A stretch of 14,731 bases of DNA from PALSA-505 sp036496025 (GTDB taxonomy: Bacteria > Actinomycetota > Actinomycetes > Streptosporangiales > Streptosporangiaceae), in NCBI GenBank assembly GCA_036496025.1, contig DASXLW010000040.1, positions 1 through 14,731 of the forward strand, given 5' to 3'. A program made the translations under genes and the position numbers. Positions 5,967 through 12,439 of the stretch are shown in pieces. Every line of letters begins with the position of its first letter. Position 1 is the stretch's first letter. Under the pieces are notes generated by a model. It saw only the letters and a program-made list of their open reading frames with translations, did no database searches and was not told where the DNA came from.

Positions 5967-8267
5967 TCATTGCAAGTGCCTGGTGGCGGGGGGCCGGGTG
6001 ACGGAAAGCTCCGGCGGGACATCGTGGTACGGCTCGATCTCGACGAGGGCCAACTGGCCGGTGCAGCCCTGGCTGAGGGTGGAGGAGGGGCGGTCCGCGG
6101 TAAGCACGTTGGGGTTGCCGTGGCGGCAGAAGCCCGGGTCCGCCGGGTCCGGGTCGTACCAGGCGCCGGTGGAAAGCTGGGCGACCCCGGGGCGCACCGC
6201 CTCATCGACGGCCAGCCCGGCCAGGCAGGCACCCCGCTCGTTGAAGATCCGCACGAGGTCGCCGTCGTGCAGGCCGCGGGCTGCCGCGTCGTCGGGATTC
6301 AGCCGAACCGGCTCACGCCCGGCGATCTTGACCGACTGGCTGTGCGCGCCGACATCCAGCTGGCTGTGCAGCCGGGACCGCGGCTGGTTGGCGACCAGTT
6401 GCAGACCGAAGCGTCGGGCGGCGGATGAGCCAAGCCATTCGTCCGGTTCGAGCCAGACCGGATGGCCCGGGCAGTCCGGGTACCCGAAGCTGTCGATGGT
6501 CGCGGAGAAGATTTCGATCTTCCCAGTCGGCGTGGTGAGCGGGTGGCCCTCCGGGTCGGCACGGAAACCGGCGAACGCCACCTGAGGCTCGCTGGCCACC
6601 GGCAGTTCGAGGCCGTCACCTGCCCAGAACTCGTCAAAACCGGGTACTGCCTGGCCGCGCTCAGCCAGGCTGCCTCGCCACTCTTCGTACAGGTGACGCA
6701 GCCAGTCCATCGCGGTGCGGCCCTCGGTGAAGTCCTTGCCCACGCCGAGCTGTTCCGCTAGCCCGGCGAAGATGCTGTAGTCGTCTCGTGCTTCACCGTG
6801 CGGCCGGGTCAGCGACGGCATCGGGAAGAACATCCGGTCGTTTTGCCCGGAGCCGTAGTCGTCACGCTCGATGGACATGGTGGCCGGCAGCACGAAGTCG
6901 GCGTGCCGGGCCGTCGCCGTCCAGAACGGGTCGTGCACCACCACCGTGTCCGGCCGGGCGAACGCCTCGCGCAGCCGGGCGAGGTCTTGATGATGATGAA
7001 ACGGGTTACCGCCGCACCAGTACACCAGCCGGATGTCCGGGTAGGTCAGCCGCTGCCCGTTGTACTCATAGGCCGCACCGGGATTCAGCAGCATGTCGGC
7101 GATCCGCGCCACCGGGATGAACGCGGAAGAACCGTTCCTGCCCTGCGGCAGCCGCGGCACAGACACCAGGGGCGCCGGCTCGCCAACCAGGGATGCGGAC
7201 CCGTAGCCGTGGCCGAAACCGCCGCCCGGCAGCCCGATCTGGCCCAGCATGGCGGCGAGCACCACGCCGAGCCACAGCGGCTGCTCCCCGTGCCGGGCAC
7301 GCTGCAGCGACCAGCTGACGGTCACCAGGGTGCGCGCCGCCGCCATCTCGTGCGCAAGTTCCCTGATGCGCGCCGCTGGCACGCCGGTGATCCCCTCAGC
7401 CCACGGGGGATTCTTAACGACGCCGTCTGCCTCGCCGCAAAGGTAACGGGCGAACCGCGGGTAACCGACGGTGTAACGGTCCAGGAATCCGGTGTCGGCC
7501 AGGCCGTCGGCGTCGAGCACCTGGGCAAGCGCGAGCATCAGTGCGGCGTCGGTGCCGGGACGCGGCGCGATCCACTCGGCCCTCGCCTCGGCGGGCGTGT
7601 CGTCGCGGAGCGGGCTCACCGAGACGAACCGGCAGCCCCGTGCCCGGGCGGCGCTCACCCAGCCGCGGGCGTTGTGCCGGGAGACCCCGCCCGGTGACAC
7701 CGCCGCGTTCTTCGGCGACAGCCCGCCGAAGGCGACAACGAGGTCGGTATGCTCCGCGATCACGGACTTGGCCGTGGCGTGGGTCTGCAGCACGGTCACG
7801 TCGGCGATCACATGGGGCAGAAGCACCGTGGAGGTGCCGAGACTGTAGCTGTTCACGTGCCGCACGTAGCCGCCGAGGCAGTTCAGGAACCGGTGCACCT
7901 GGCTCTGCGCGTGGTGGAACCGGCCGGCGCTGGCCCAGCCGTACGAGCCGCCGTACACCGCTTCCGCCCCATAGTCCCGGTAGACCCGGCGCAACTCCCC
8001 GGACAGCAGCTCCAGCGCCATGTCCCACGGCACCGGCACGAACGGCTCGTCGCCGCGTCCCGGCGCGCCCGGGCCATGGTCCAGCCAGCCCTTGCGCACA
8101 TGCGGCAGGGCGATGCGGGCCGGGTGATGCTGGGCGGAGGCGACGTTGCCGATCAGCGGCATCGGCTCAGGGTCACCGCGCCACGGCCGCACCTCGGTCA
8201 GCCGCTCGCCATCGCTGACCGCCTCGAACGTCCCCCAGTGCGTCAGGTGGACGGCCATGCCGTCCAT
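5967..8267 (-). CDS. molybdopterin S/N-oxide reductase, BisC/TorA/DMSO reductase type
   Basis: A 766-residue enzyme with bis-molybdopterin guanine dinucleotide, reducing sulfoxides or N-oxides (biotin or methionine sulfoxide, TMAO, DMSO). It begins with HLTHWGTFEA, as BisC-like proteins do. SYGWASAGRFHHAQSQVHRF at about 108-127 and NSYSLGTSTVLLPHV at 139-153 align with the cofactor-binding part of DMSO reductase, so Ser142 is the expected molybdenum ligand. Further on are the conserved TTPTGKIEIFS segment, then GNPNVLTADRPSSTLSQGC near the C-terminus. There is no twin-arginine signal peptide and no N-terminal 4Fe-4S cysteine motif, so a cytoplasmic enzyme of BisC type is expected. Length fits the family. 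ATG 8267 is preceded by GGGTGG at a good distance; the frame is open back to 8996 but only overlaps the next gene. No dedicated chaperone or redox partner is encoded nearby. The exact substrate cannot be told. Confidence 0.9.
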   Translation of the reverse strand: MDGMAVHLTHWGTFEAVSDGERLTEVRPWRGDPEPMPLIGNVASAQHHPARIALPHVRKGWLDHGPGAPGRGDEPFVPVPWDMALELLSGELRRVYRDYGAEAVYGGSYGWASAGRFHHAQSQVHRFLNCLGGYVRHVNSYSLGTSTVLLPHVIADVTVLQTHATAKSVIAEHTDLVVAFGGLSPKNAAVSPGGVSRHNARGWVSAARARGCRFVSVSPLRDDTPAEARAEWIAPRPGTDAALMLALAQVLDADGLADTGFLDRYTVGYPRFARYLCGEADGVVKNPPWAEGITGVPAARIRELAHEMAAARTLVTVSWSLQRARHGEQPLWLGVVLAAMLGQIGLPGGGFGHGYGSASLVGEPAPLVSVPRLPQGRNGSSAFIPVARIADMLLNPGAAYEYNGQRLTYPDIRLVYWCGGNPFHHHQDLARLREAFARPDTVVVHDPFWTATARHADFVLPATMSIERDDYGSGQNDRMFFPMPSLTRPHGEARDDYSIFAGLAEQLGVGKDFTEGRTAMDWLRHLYEEWRGSLAERGQAVPGFDEFWAGDGLELPVASEPQVAFAGFRADPEGHPLTTPTGKIEIFSATIDSFGYPDCPGHPVWLEPDEWLGSSAARRFGLQLVANQPRSRLHSQLDVGAHSQSVKIAGREPVRLNPDDAAARGLHDGDLVRIFNERGACLAGLAVDEAVRPGVAQLSTGAWYDPDPADPGFCRHGNPNVLTADRPSSTLSQGCTGQLALVEIEPYHDVPPELSVTRPPATRHLQ

Positions 8268-8368
8268 CGTAACCACCCGTTGCGGGCCGAGAGCATGGCC
8301 GCACCGCCGCGGCCGGACCCGAGGCCGGTCATCCTGACCCAGACGGGCGTCTGTGATGGTCGCCGGGG

Positions 8369-8971
8369 TCAGCGCGGAATTTGCATGAACCAGATCACGG
8401 GTCCGCCGTCGGGGGCTTGTTGCTTGTCGGCGATCTGGAAGCCGAGCGACTGATAGAACGGGACGTTGCGGGGGGTGCTGGTTTCCAGGAAGGCGGGGCA
8501 TCCGTCGGCCCGGGCCAGATTCAGGCCGTGTGTCACCAGTGCCCGGCCTAGCCCTTGCCCCTGCGCTGCCGGTGCGACGGCGACCAGGTCGAGGAACCAG
8601 CAGGGCTCGCGGGGCAGGTGAGCGCCCAGCCAGTCCCAGAACGCGGCGTACCGGGCGCCGCCGTCGTCGGTCAGCGGGTTGATGGCCGCCCGGGCGGACT
8701 GCTCGATCTCGTCGAACCGTCCCGTTACCCCCGGCGACAGCCACGCTGCCCCGCCGTCGCAGCCGTGGATCTTCCACAACACGCCGAACTCCAGATATGG
8801 GGTCAGGATCACCCGGAAGAGCTCCTGCAGCATCGCGGGGGTCGCGTCGGGCATGGGCCAGCGGATCATGGAGTCGTCGCTGAAGGCGGCGGCGCACGTG
8901 ACGACCAGGCCGGGCAGGTCGGCGGGTCCGGCCAGTTCGGGCGCGGCCCCCGCGTGATTCATAGGACGCAT
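8369..8971 (-). CDS. GNAT-family N-acetyltransferase
   Basis: A 200-residue acetyl-CoA-dependent acetyltransferase. The acetyl-CoA pyrophosphate-binding motif is AVAPAAQGQGLGRAL at about 131-145 (QGQGLG in place of the usual Q/RxxGxG/A). It follows a beta strand WFLDLV and is itself followed by FLETSTPRNVPFYQSLGFQI, the usual strand-helix-strand end with the catalytic-type Tyr at 173. Residues 20-110 form the variable acceptor-binding half. The substrate is unknown; related actinobacterial enzymes act on small amines, including antibiotics. ATG 8971 and ATG 8962 are both possible starts, and neither has a clear ribosome binding site. It sits 101 bases before the molybdoenzyme gene and 59 bases after the DUF899 gene, all on the same strand, so an operon is possible but not shown. 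Confidence 0.87.
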   Translation of the reverse strand: MRPMNHAGAAPELAGPADLPGLVVTCAAAFSDDSMIRWPMPDATPAMLQELFRVILTPYLEFGVLWKIHGCDGGAAWLSPGVTGRFDEIEQSARAAINPLTDDGGARYAAFWDWLGAHLPREPCWFLDLVAVAPAAQGQGLGRALVTHGLNLARADGCPAFLETSTPRNVPFYQSLGFQIADKQQAPDGGPVIWFMQIPR

Positions 8972-9030
8972 CGTAGACCCGTGCCACAGCGAGCACCGAT
9001 GTCGAGCCAGCCCGTCAAACGGCCCGGGCG

Positions 9031-9759
9031 TCAGTAACTCAGCTGCTCATACCAGTCGGTTCCGCGTCCTTCCGGGGTGAGGTCGAACAGGTTCCACAAT
9101 GGCTCCAGGGTGCCGACGTGACGGGGATCTTGCCCCGGCTCCGTCGGCGCGTAGAACAATTCCGAGCTCCAGAAGTGGCGGATCGTGTCCCCGTCACGGT
9201 GAAACACGTTCAGCATTGGCTGCTGCTCACCGTCCGGCCTCTCGGCCAGGTAGTCCCGGTTATAGGTAGTTCCGGCCGAGGACAGCAGGCGCAGCCGCCG
9301 CCAGCCGCGCTCCTCGGCGAAGGTGAGGACGCGCTCGATCGGCGCCTTTGCGGAGACCGCGAGATTGAGCCGCTGAGAGGCGTGTTCAGCGGCGCCATCC
9401 AGCTGGTCGAGGAACGCGGTGCAGGACGGGCACGGGCCCTCCGCCAGCGGCAGCAGCGCGGTCTGCCCGGTTGCCGGGCCCGGGCTGTCGTCGTCGCCGG
9501 CGCGGGGGAACATCATGCTGTAGATCACCAGCGAGTCCTTGCCCGGCGCGAACAGCTCCGACAGCCGCACCTCGGCTGGGGCGCCGCCGGGGCCCTGACC
9601 ATGGAAGACATAGTCCTGCGGCACCACGCCGCCGGGCGGTAGCCGCCGCCGGGCCCCGGCCACCGACTCCGTGGCGTGGCGCAACTCGATCTCTTGTTCC
9701 AGCAGCCGGTTCCGCGCAGCCCGGTACTCGGCTGACTCCCCAGGAAACGCGATAGCCAT
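9031..9759 (-). CDS. DUF899 family, thioredoxin-like protein
   Basis: 242 residues matching the DUF899 family: GESAEYRAARNRLLEQEIEL at the start, LPPGGVVPQDYVF at about 40-52, SLVIYSMMFPR near 76-86, and CPSC (Cys110 and Cys113) followed by TAFLDQLDG. The C-terminal part has the family's YNRDYL and NVFHRDGDTIRHFWSSELF segments. The fold is thioredoxin/peroxiredoxin-like and the CxxC position suggests redox chemistry, but the family has no settled biochemical role. Start ATG 9759 has a strong GGGAGGAA ribosome binding site six bases upstream. It is the first of three minus-strand genes and is divergent from the Nudix gene, with a 135-base shared upstream region. Confidence 0.9.
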   Translation of the reverse strand: MAIAFPGESAEYRAARNRLLEQEIELRHATESVAGARRRLPPGGVVPQDYVFHGQGPGGAPAEVRLSELFAPGKDSLVIYSMMFPRAGDDDSPGPATGQTALLPLAEGPCPSCTAFLDQLDGAAEHASQRLNLAVSAKAPIERVLTFAEERGWRRLRLLSSAGTTYNRDYLAERPDGEQQPMLNVFHRDGDTIRHFWSSELFYAPTEPGQDPRHVGTLEPLWNLFDLTPEGRGTDWYEQLSY

Positions 9760-9894
9760 GGTTCCTCCCGAAACTCGCCCGGAGCCTTACCCGCAGTGCT
9801 CAGGGGTTGGACCATCCGGCGGTCCGTAACTCATCGCGAGAACCTTTCAATTCCCCCGCAGTTCTGATAACCGCATCGCCAGGCGGCGGTCGAC
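9760..9894. promoter_or_regulatory. divergent intergenic region with short inverted repeat
   Basis: Promoters for the DUF899 gene (minus) and the Nudix gene (plus) should lie here. GGACC (9809-9813) and GGTCC (9821-9825) form a 5-bp inverted repeat around seven bases, which could be an operator or chance. On the minus strand TTGAAA resembles a -35 box, with TACGGA 16 bases on as a poor -10. I do not regard either as proven. Confidence 0.25.
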
Positions 9895-10380
9895 GTGGCC
9901 TACCTTCTGATGATGGCTGAGTTCGCCCGCAGATCAGCACGTGTGCTGCTGTTTGATGCTTCGGACCAGCTGTTGCTGGTTCAGTCTGGCCACGCCTGGT
10001 TGGTACCCGGCGGCGGCGTCGAAGAAGGCGAGCACCTCGCGGACGCCGCCGCCCGGGAGCTACGCGAAGAAACCGGGCTCTCGGTCGCCCCGGCCGGTCT
10101 TCGTCCCGTCGCCTACACCAGCGGTCACGCCGACCTGGGCTGGGCCAGCGGGCTGTTCCGCGACGACTTCTTCCTCTACCGCGTCACCAGCCACCAGGTG
10201 GACCCGTCGGGGCTGAACGAGTTCGAGCGCGAGCACTACCGTGGCCACCGCTGGTGGAACCACGCCGAACTGGCCGCATCCCGCGAAACCATCTACCCAG
10301 CCAACCTGGCTGCGCTGGTTGCCGACCTGATCGCTGGACACGTGCCAGCCTCGCCAATCGCCCTGCCCTGGCATCACTAG
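9895..10380 (+). CDS. Nudix hydrolase
   Basis: 161 residues with a perfect Nudix box, Gx5Ex7REUxEExGU, at 40-62: G40, E46, then R54-E55-L56, E58-E59, G61-L62. The acidic residues bind Mg or Mn for cleavage of a nucleoside diphosphate linked to another group. The N-terminal RRSARVLLFDASDQLLLVQ strand and HAWLVPGGGVE loop are as in small housekeeping-type Nudix enzymes. The substrate (oxidised nucleotide, ADP-ribose, dinucleotide) cannot be told from sequence. I keep GTG 9895 because GGCGGCGG lies five to six bases upstream; ATG 9910 or 9913 (MAEFARRSARV) would also give a full domain. A hairpin with one wobble pair at 10386-10402 follows the stop and might end transcription. Confidence 0.9.
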   Translation: MAYLLMMAEFARRSARVLLFDASDQLLLVQSGHAWLVPGGGVEEGEHLADAAARELREETGLSVAPAGLRPVAYTSGHADLGWASGLFRDDFFLYRVTSHQVDPSGLNEFEREHYRGHRWWNHAELAASRETIYPANLAALVADLIAGHVPASPIALPWHH

Positions 10381-10674
10381 AACCCGACTGGCCGGGCCGG
10401 TCCTGGCGGTGATCGGTGAGGCTAGGGCCTGATGGCATGACGAGCCCGGGGCCGGGGCACGGTGCGGGTTAACCTCAGGGTCAAATCGGGGGTTTCCCCT
10501 ATGGTCGCGGCCGATTGGCATCGCGAGACTGAGTTCATGCAGTTGGGACAGACGATGAAGCGGCCGGGACACCCGGGCCCTCATCGGCACGCCCGCGGTC
10601 ACGCCTGCCCCTGAACCAGGCAGGCTGTCGTCCGGGGTATCGGAACTGGTCTCGCAGAGAAAGCCGGCATCGCC
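10381..10674. other. intergenic region before the repeat protein
   Basis: No gene seen. Apart from the weak hairpin at 10386-10402 there is a GGGTTAACC site at about 10467-10475, and near 10490-10505 a GGGGGTTTCCCC stretch directly before TATGGT. TATGGT fits the loose actinobacterial -10 pattern, but no matching -35 box lies 16-18 bases upstream. It may carry the promoter of the repeat protein. Confidence 0.3.
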
Positions 10675-11139
10675 ATGTACCACGACCATGAGGACCGCAT
10701 GGACTCGGCCGAGCAGTTCGCCGAGCACAACCCGCACGCCGCCGCCCAAGCCTTTACGGCCATCGCCTGCGATCAGGGGGTCGACGACGATACGCGCCTA
10801 TCCGCCGCCGAGCAGGTCGCCGAACTCGACCCGCACGCCGCCGCCCTAGCCTGCGTGGCCATCGCCCGCGACGGGTCGGTCGGGGACGAAGTCCGCCTGT
10901 CCGCCGCCATCCACCTCGCCGCCGCCGCCCCGGGGGCCGCTGTCGGCGCCTACCTGGCCATCGCCTGCGACGACGCAGTCGGCGATGAGGTACGCCTGTG
11001 CGCCGCCGAGCAGGTCGCCGCCGTCGACCCAGGGGCCGCCGTCCCGGCCTGCCTGGCCATCGCCCGCGACGGGTCGGTCGGTGACGAGGTCCGCCACTCC
11101 GCCGCCGCGCAGCTCGCGGCTCTCGGCCCCGGTGCTTGA
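10675..11139 (+). CDS. small protein of 33-residue helical repeats
   Basis: 154 residues, nearly all built from a 33-residue unit with the pattern R-L-S-A-A-E-Q-V-A-x-x-x-P-x-A-A, then an A-C-x-A-I-A-R-D helix, then a G-S-V-G-D-E-V loop. Units begin at Arg8, 41, 74, 107 and 140: four full copies and a 15-residue partial. DNA periods of 99 bases start at 10696, 10795, 10894, 10993 and 11092. Each unit reads as two helices and a turn, as in HEAT- or TPR-like solenoids, which bind proteins or peptides. There is no signal peptide, membrane segment or enzymatic motif. ATG 10699 (Met9) has GAGGA at proper distance and may be the real start; ATG 10675 has only GAGAAAG 11 bases away. It stands alone between a Nudix gene and a terminator, and its partner is unknown. 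I do not recognise a named family. Confidence 0.7.
   Translation: MYHDHEDRMDSAEQFAEHNPHAAAQAFTAIACDQGVDDDTRLSAAEQVAELDPHAAALACVAIARDGSVGDEVRLSAAIHLAAAAPGAAVGAYLAIACDDAVGDEVRLCAAEQVAAVDPGAAVPACLAIARDGSVGDEVRHSAAAQLAALGPGA
10696..11136 (+). repeat. 99-bp tandem coding repeats (4.5 copies)
   Basis: Four full 99-base units (10696-10794, 10795-10893, 10894-10992, 10993-11091) and a partial fifth (11092-11136). Units 2 and 4 share long identical stretches (for example GCCATCGCCCGCGACGGGTC), and units 3 and 1 are more different. This pattern suggests growth by unequal crossover. Confidence 0.75.
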
Positions 11140-11543
11140 AGCCGCCCGGCCCGAGGTTGATAAGCGACCGATGCACGCCGACGGTCGACCCGCACCCCCG
11201 AGTTGCAGGTCATCGGCGGTTTCCAGGCTCGCAGGCCCCTTCCGGTCGAGGAAGGGGCCTGTTGTTGCTCACGGATCAAGGTCAGCGTACTTTCAGTTTT
11301 CTTCCAGGTATGCGAGCGACCCTGGGGCAGACAGAACGATCGGGGATAGCGCGATCACGACGGCGCGCGGGACATCCTCCAGGCAAGCGCCCAGGAAGCA
11401 GATAAATGAAAACCGCTCGCATGGCCGCGGCCGGCTCAGTGCAGGACCAGCCGCAGGATATCCAGTCACCATCGCGCTGCTCGGCCCGCGGCGCCGATCG
11501 CCTGGTCCGCGGGGATCAGCGCGGCCACCAGGAGAGTACGCGA
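11140..11543. other. intergenic region holding a terminator and the STAS gene leader
   Basis: It contains the intrinsic terminator at 11232-11261. The STAS reading frame is open upstream to an ATG at 11406, but that extension has no domain and no good ribosome binding site, so I treat it as untranslated. I see no strong promoter: GGGATA near 11342 resembles a stress-sigma -10 element without a clear -35. Confidence 0.4.
11232..11261 (+). terminator. intrinsic terminator, 12-bp perfect stem
   Basis: CAGGCCCCTTCC (11232-11243) and GGAAGGGGCCTG (11250-11261) form an unbroken 12-bp stem around a six-base loop, followed by TTGTTG. It lies 93 bases past the stop of the repeat protein and before the STAS gene, so it most likely ends plus-strand transcription from the repeat gene. 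Confidence 0.8.
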
Positions 11544-11924
11544 ATGCCTGACGTCGGCTGCCCGATCAGGGTCATCAGGGATGTGCCCGTGGTGGCCGCG
11601 CCGGAGGAGATGGATATCGCCACCGCGTACCGGCTGCGGGCGGCTCTTACCTCGGCCGCAGACGAGTCGGCGACTGTGGTCGTCGACATGACCCATACCC
11701 GCTCCTGCGATGCGGTCGGGCTGCACGTCTTGCTGCGCGCACACAAGCGCGCGCTGGCCACCGGCGGTGAGGTGCGGCTGGTGATCTCCAGCCCCGATGT
11801 GCTCCGGCTCTTCGCGATCACCGGCATCGGCCGCGTGATCCGCCACTTCGCCAGCCTCGACGAGGCTCTTGCCCAGCTTCCCGCCGGCGCCAGCCAGCCG
11901 CCGCGGCCGAGCGACGCGGCCTGA
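11544..11924 (+). CDS. STAS-domain protein, anti-sigma-factor antagonist-like
   Basis: 126 residues covering one STAS domain (about 8-112), the fold of SpoIIAA/RsbV-type proteins that free a sigma factor by binding its anti-sigma kinase. PEEMD at 20-24 stands where the family has GELD. TVVVDMTHTRSCDAVGLHVL spans the switch site, and SSPDVLRLFAITGIGRVI is the usual C-terminal helix and strand. In SpoIIAA the phosphorylated residue is the Ser in DSSG; here the motif is Asp56-Ala57-Val58-Gly59, so that phosphorylation cannot occur. The protein may be permanently active or bind something else. Start ATG 11544 is set by GGAGAG seven bases upstream. No anti-sigma kinase or sigma factor gene lies beside it. 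Confidence 0.85.
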   Translation: MPDVGCPIRVIRDVPVVAAPEEMDIATAYRLRAALTSAADESATVVVDMTHTRSCDAVGLHVLLRAHKRALATGGEVRLVISSPDVLRLFAITGIGRVIRHFASLDEALAQLPAGASQPPRPSDAA

Positions 11925-11973
11925 GCAGCGGCCGGCTTTCAACCAGGCGGGAGGCCCGCCAACCCCATCGGGA

Positions 11974-12244
11974 TCAGGTTGAGGACCACGGCTGCTCCTC
12001 CTGCCGCTCCGCACTGGCGGCCGCCTTCGAGCCCTGGCCGGCATCATGGCGCGGGAGCAGGAGAACGCGGGTTATTTCCAGCCGGAGGTCGATGATCCGC
12101 TGAATCAGCCCGGACATCGCGCACTGATCGGGCAGCTCGGCACGCAGAGTGGTCGACTCCGGGCCGATGGTGATCGTGCAGTCGTCGAATTCGGCGCGTA
12201 CTCCGGGGCCGGCCTGACCGGTGACAGTGATCTCGTATCTTCAT
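11974..12244 (-). pseudogene. small conserved actinobacterial protein, frame broken just after ATG
   Basis: One minus-strand frame from 12240 to the stop at 11976-11974 encodes RYEITVTGQAGPGVRAEFDD, a Cys-Thr-Ile-Thr-Ile-Gly strand, and AELPDQCAMSGLIQRIIDLR. This is the recognisable pattern of a small actinobacterial family (roughly MRYEIxVxG ... LxGxLxDQAALHGLLxRIxxLGLELLxV), usually under 100 residues, with no known function to my knowledge. The frame has no start codon. The natural ATG, at 12244-12242, is one base out of frame: the DNA reads ATGAAGATAC where ATGAGATAC would fit. Either one A was gained (gene broken or sequence error) or translation starts at an unusual codon. From the ATG itself the product would be an unrelated Arg-rich peptide. 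Confidence 0.65.
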
Positions 12245-12319
12245 GATCCCACTCAGGTGGCGCCCTTCTGCCTGCCGATCGATGCATGTGTCAGGCTGCC
12301 TCACGGTCAGGCCCCCGTC

Positions 12320-12338
12320 ATCACCCTGCCGTGGTGAT
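12320..12338. promoter_or_regulatory. inverted repeat upstream of the MalT/LuxR-type regulator
   Basis: ATCACC (12320-12325) and GGTGAT (12333-12338) form a perfect 6-bp inverted repeat around seven bases, about 100 bases before the regulator start. It could be an operator, or a weak hairpin. Confidence 0.3.
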
Positions 12339-12376
12339 CTGCGGCTGCCGCCGTAACTGGTCGCCCAGCGGCGTTC

Positions 12377-12382
12377 TAGGAT
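12377..12382 (+). promoter_or_regulatory. -10 box candidate (TAGGAT)
   Basis: TAGGAT fits the housekeeping -10 pattern common in actinomycetes and lies 57 bases before the GTG start of the regulator. No good TTGACA-like box lies 16-18 bases upstream, so it may need an activator or may be chance. Confidence 0.35.
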
Positions 12383-12439
12383 CAGTCACAGACCGCACAC
12401 AGCGATCGGTACTGGCGAGAATCGACTCGGGGGCGTGTC

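Noticed and set aside
5549..6232. Minus-strand 227-codon frame
   Set aside because: Pro/Arg/Thr-rich; overlaps the C-terminal part of the molybdoenzyme in another frame and shows no family motif.
8268..8996. N-terminal extension of the molybdoenzyme frame to 8996
   Set aside because: The extension is an Arg-rich out-of-frame reading of the GNAT gene; the family start motif begins right after ATG 8267, which has its own ribosome binding site.
10696..11136. CRISPR array
   Set aside because: The 99-base repeats are coding, directly adjacent, without unique spacers.
10754..11176. Minus-strand frames across the repeat protein
   Set aside because: Arg/Gly-rich shadows that copy the 99-base periodicity of the plus-strand gene.
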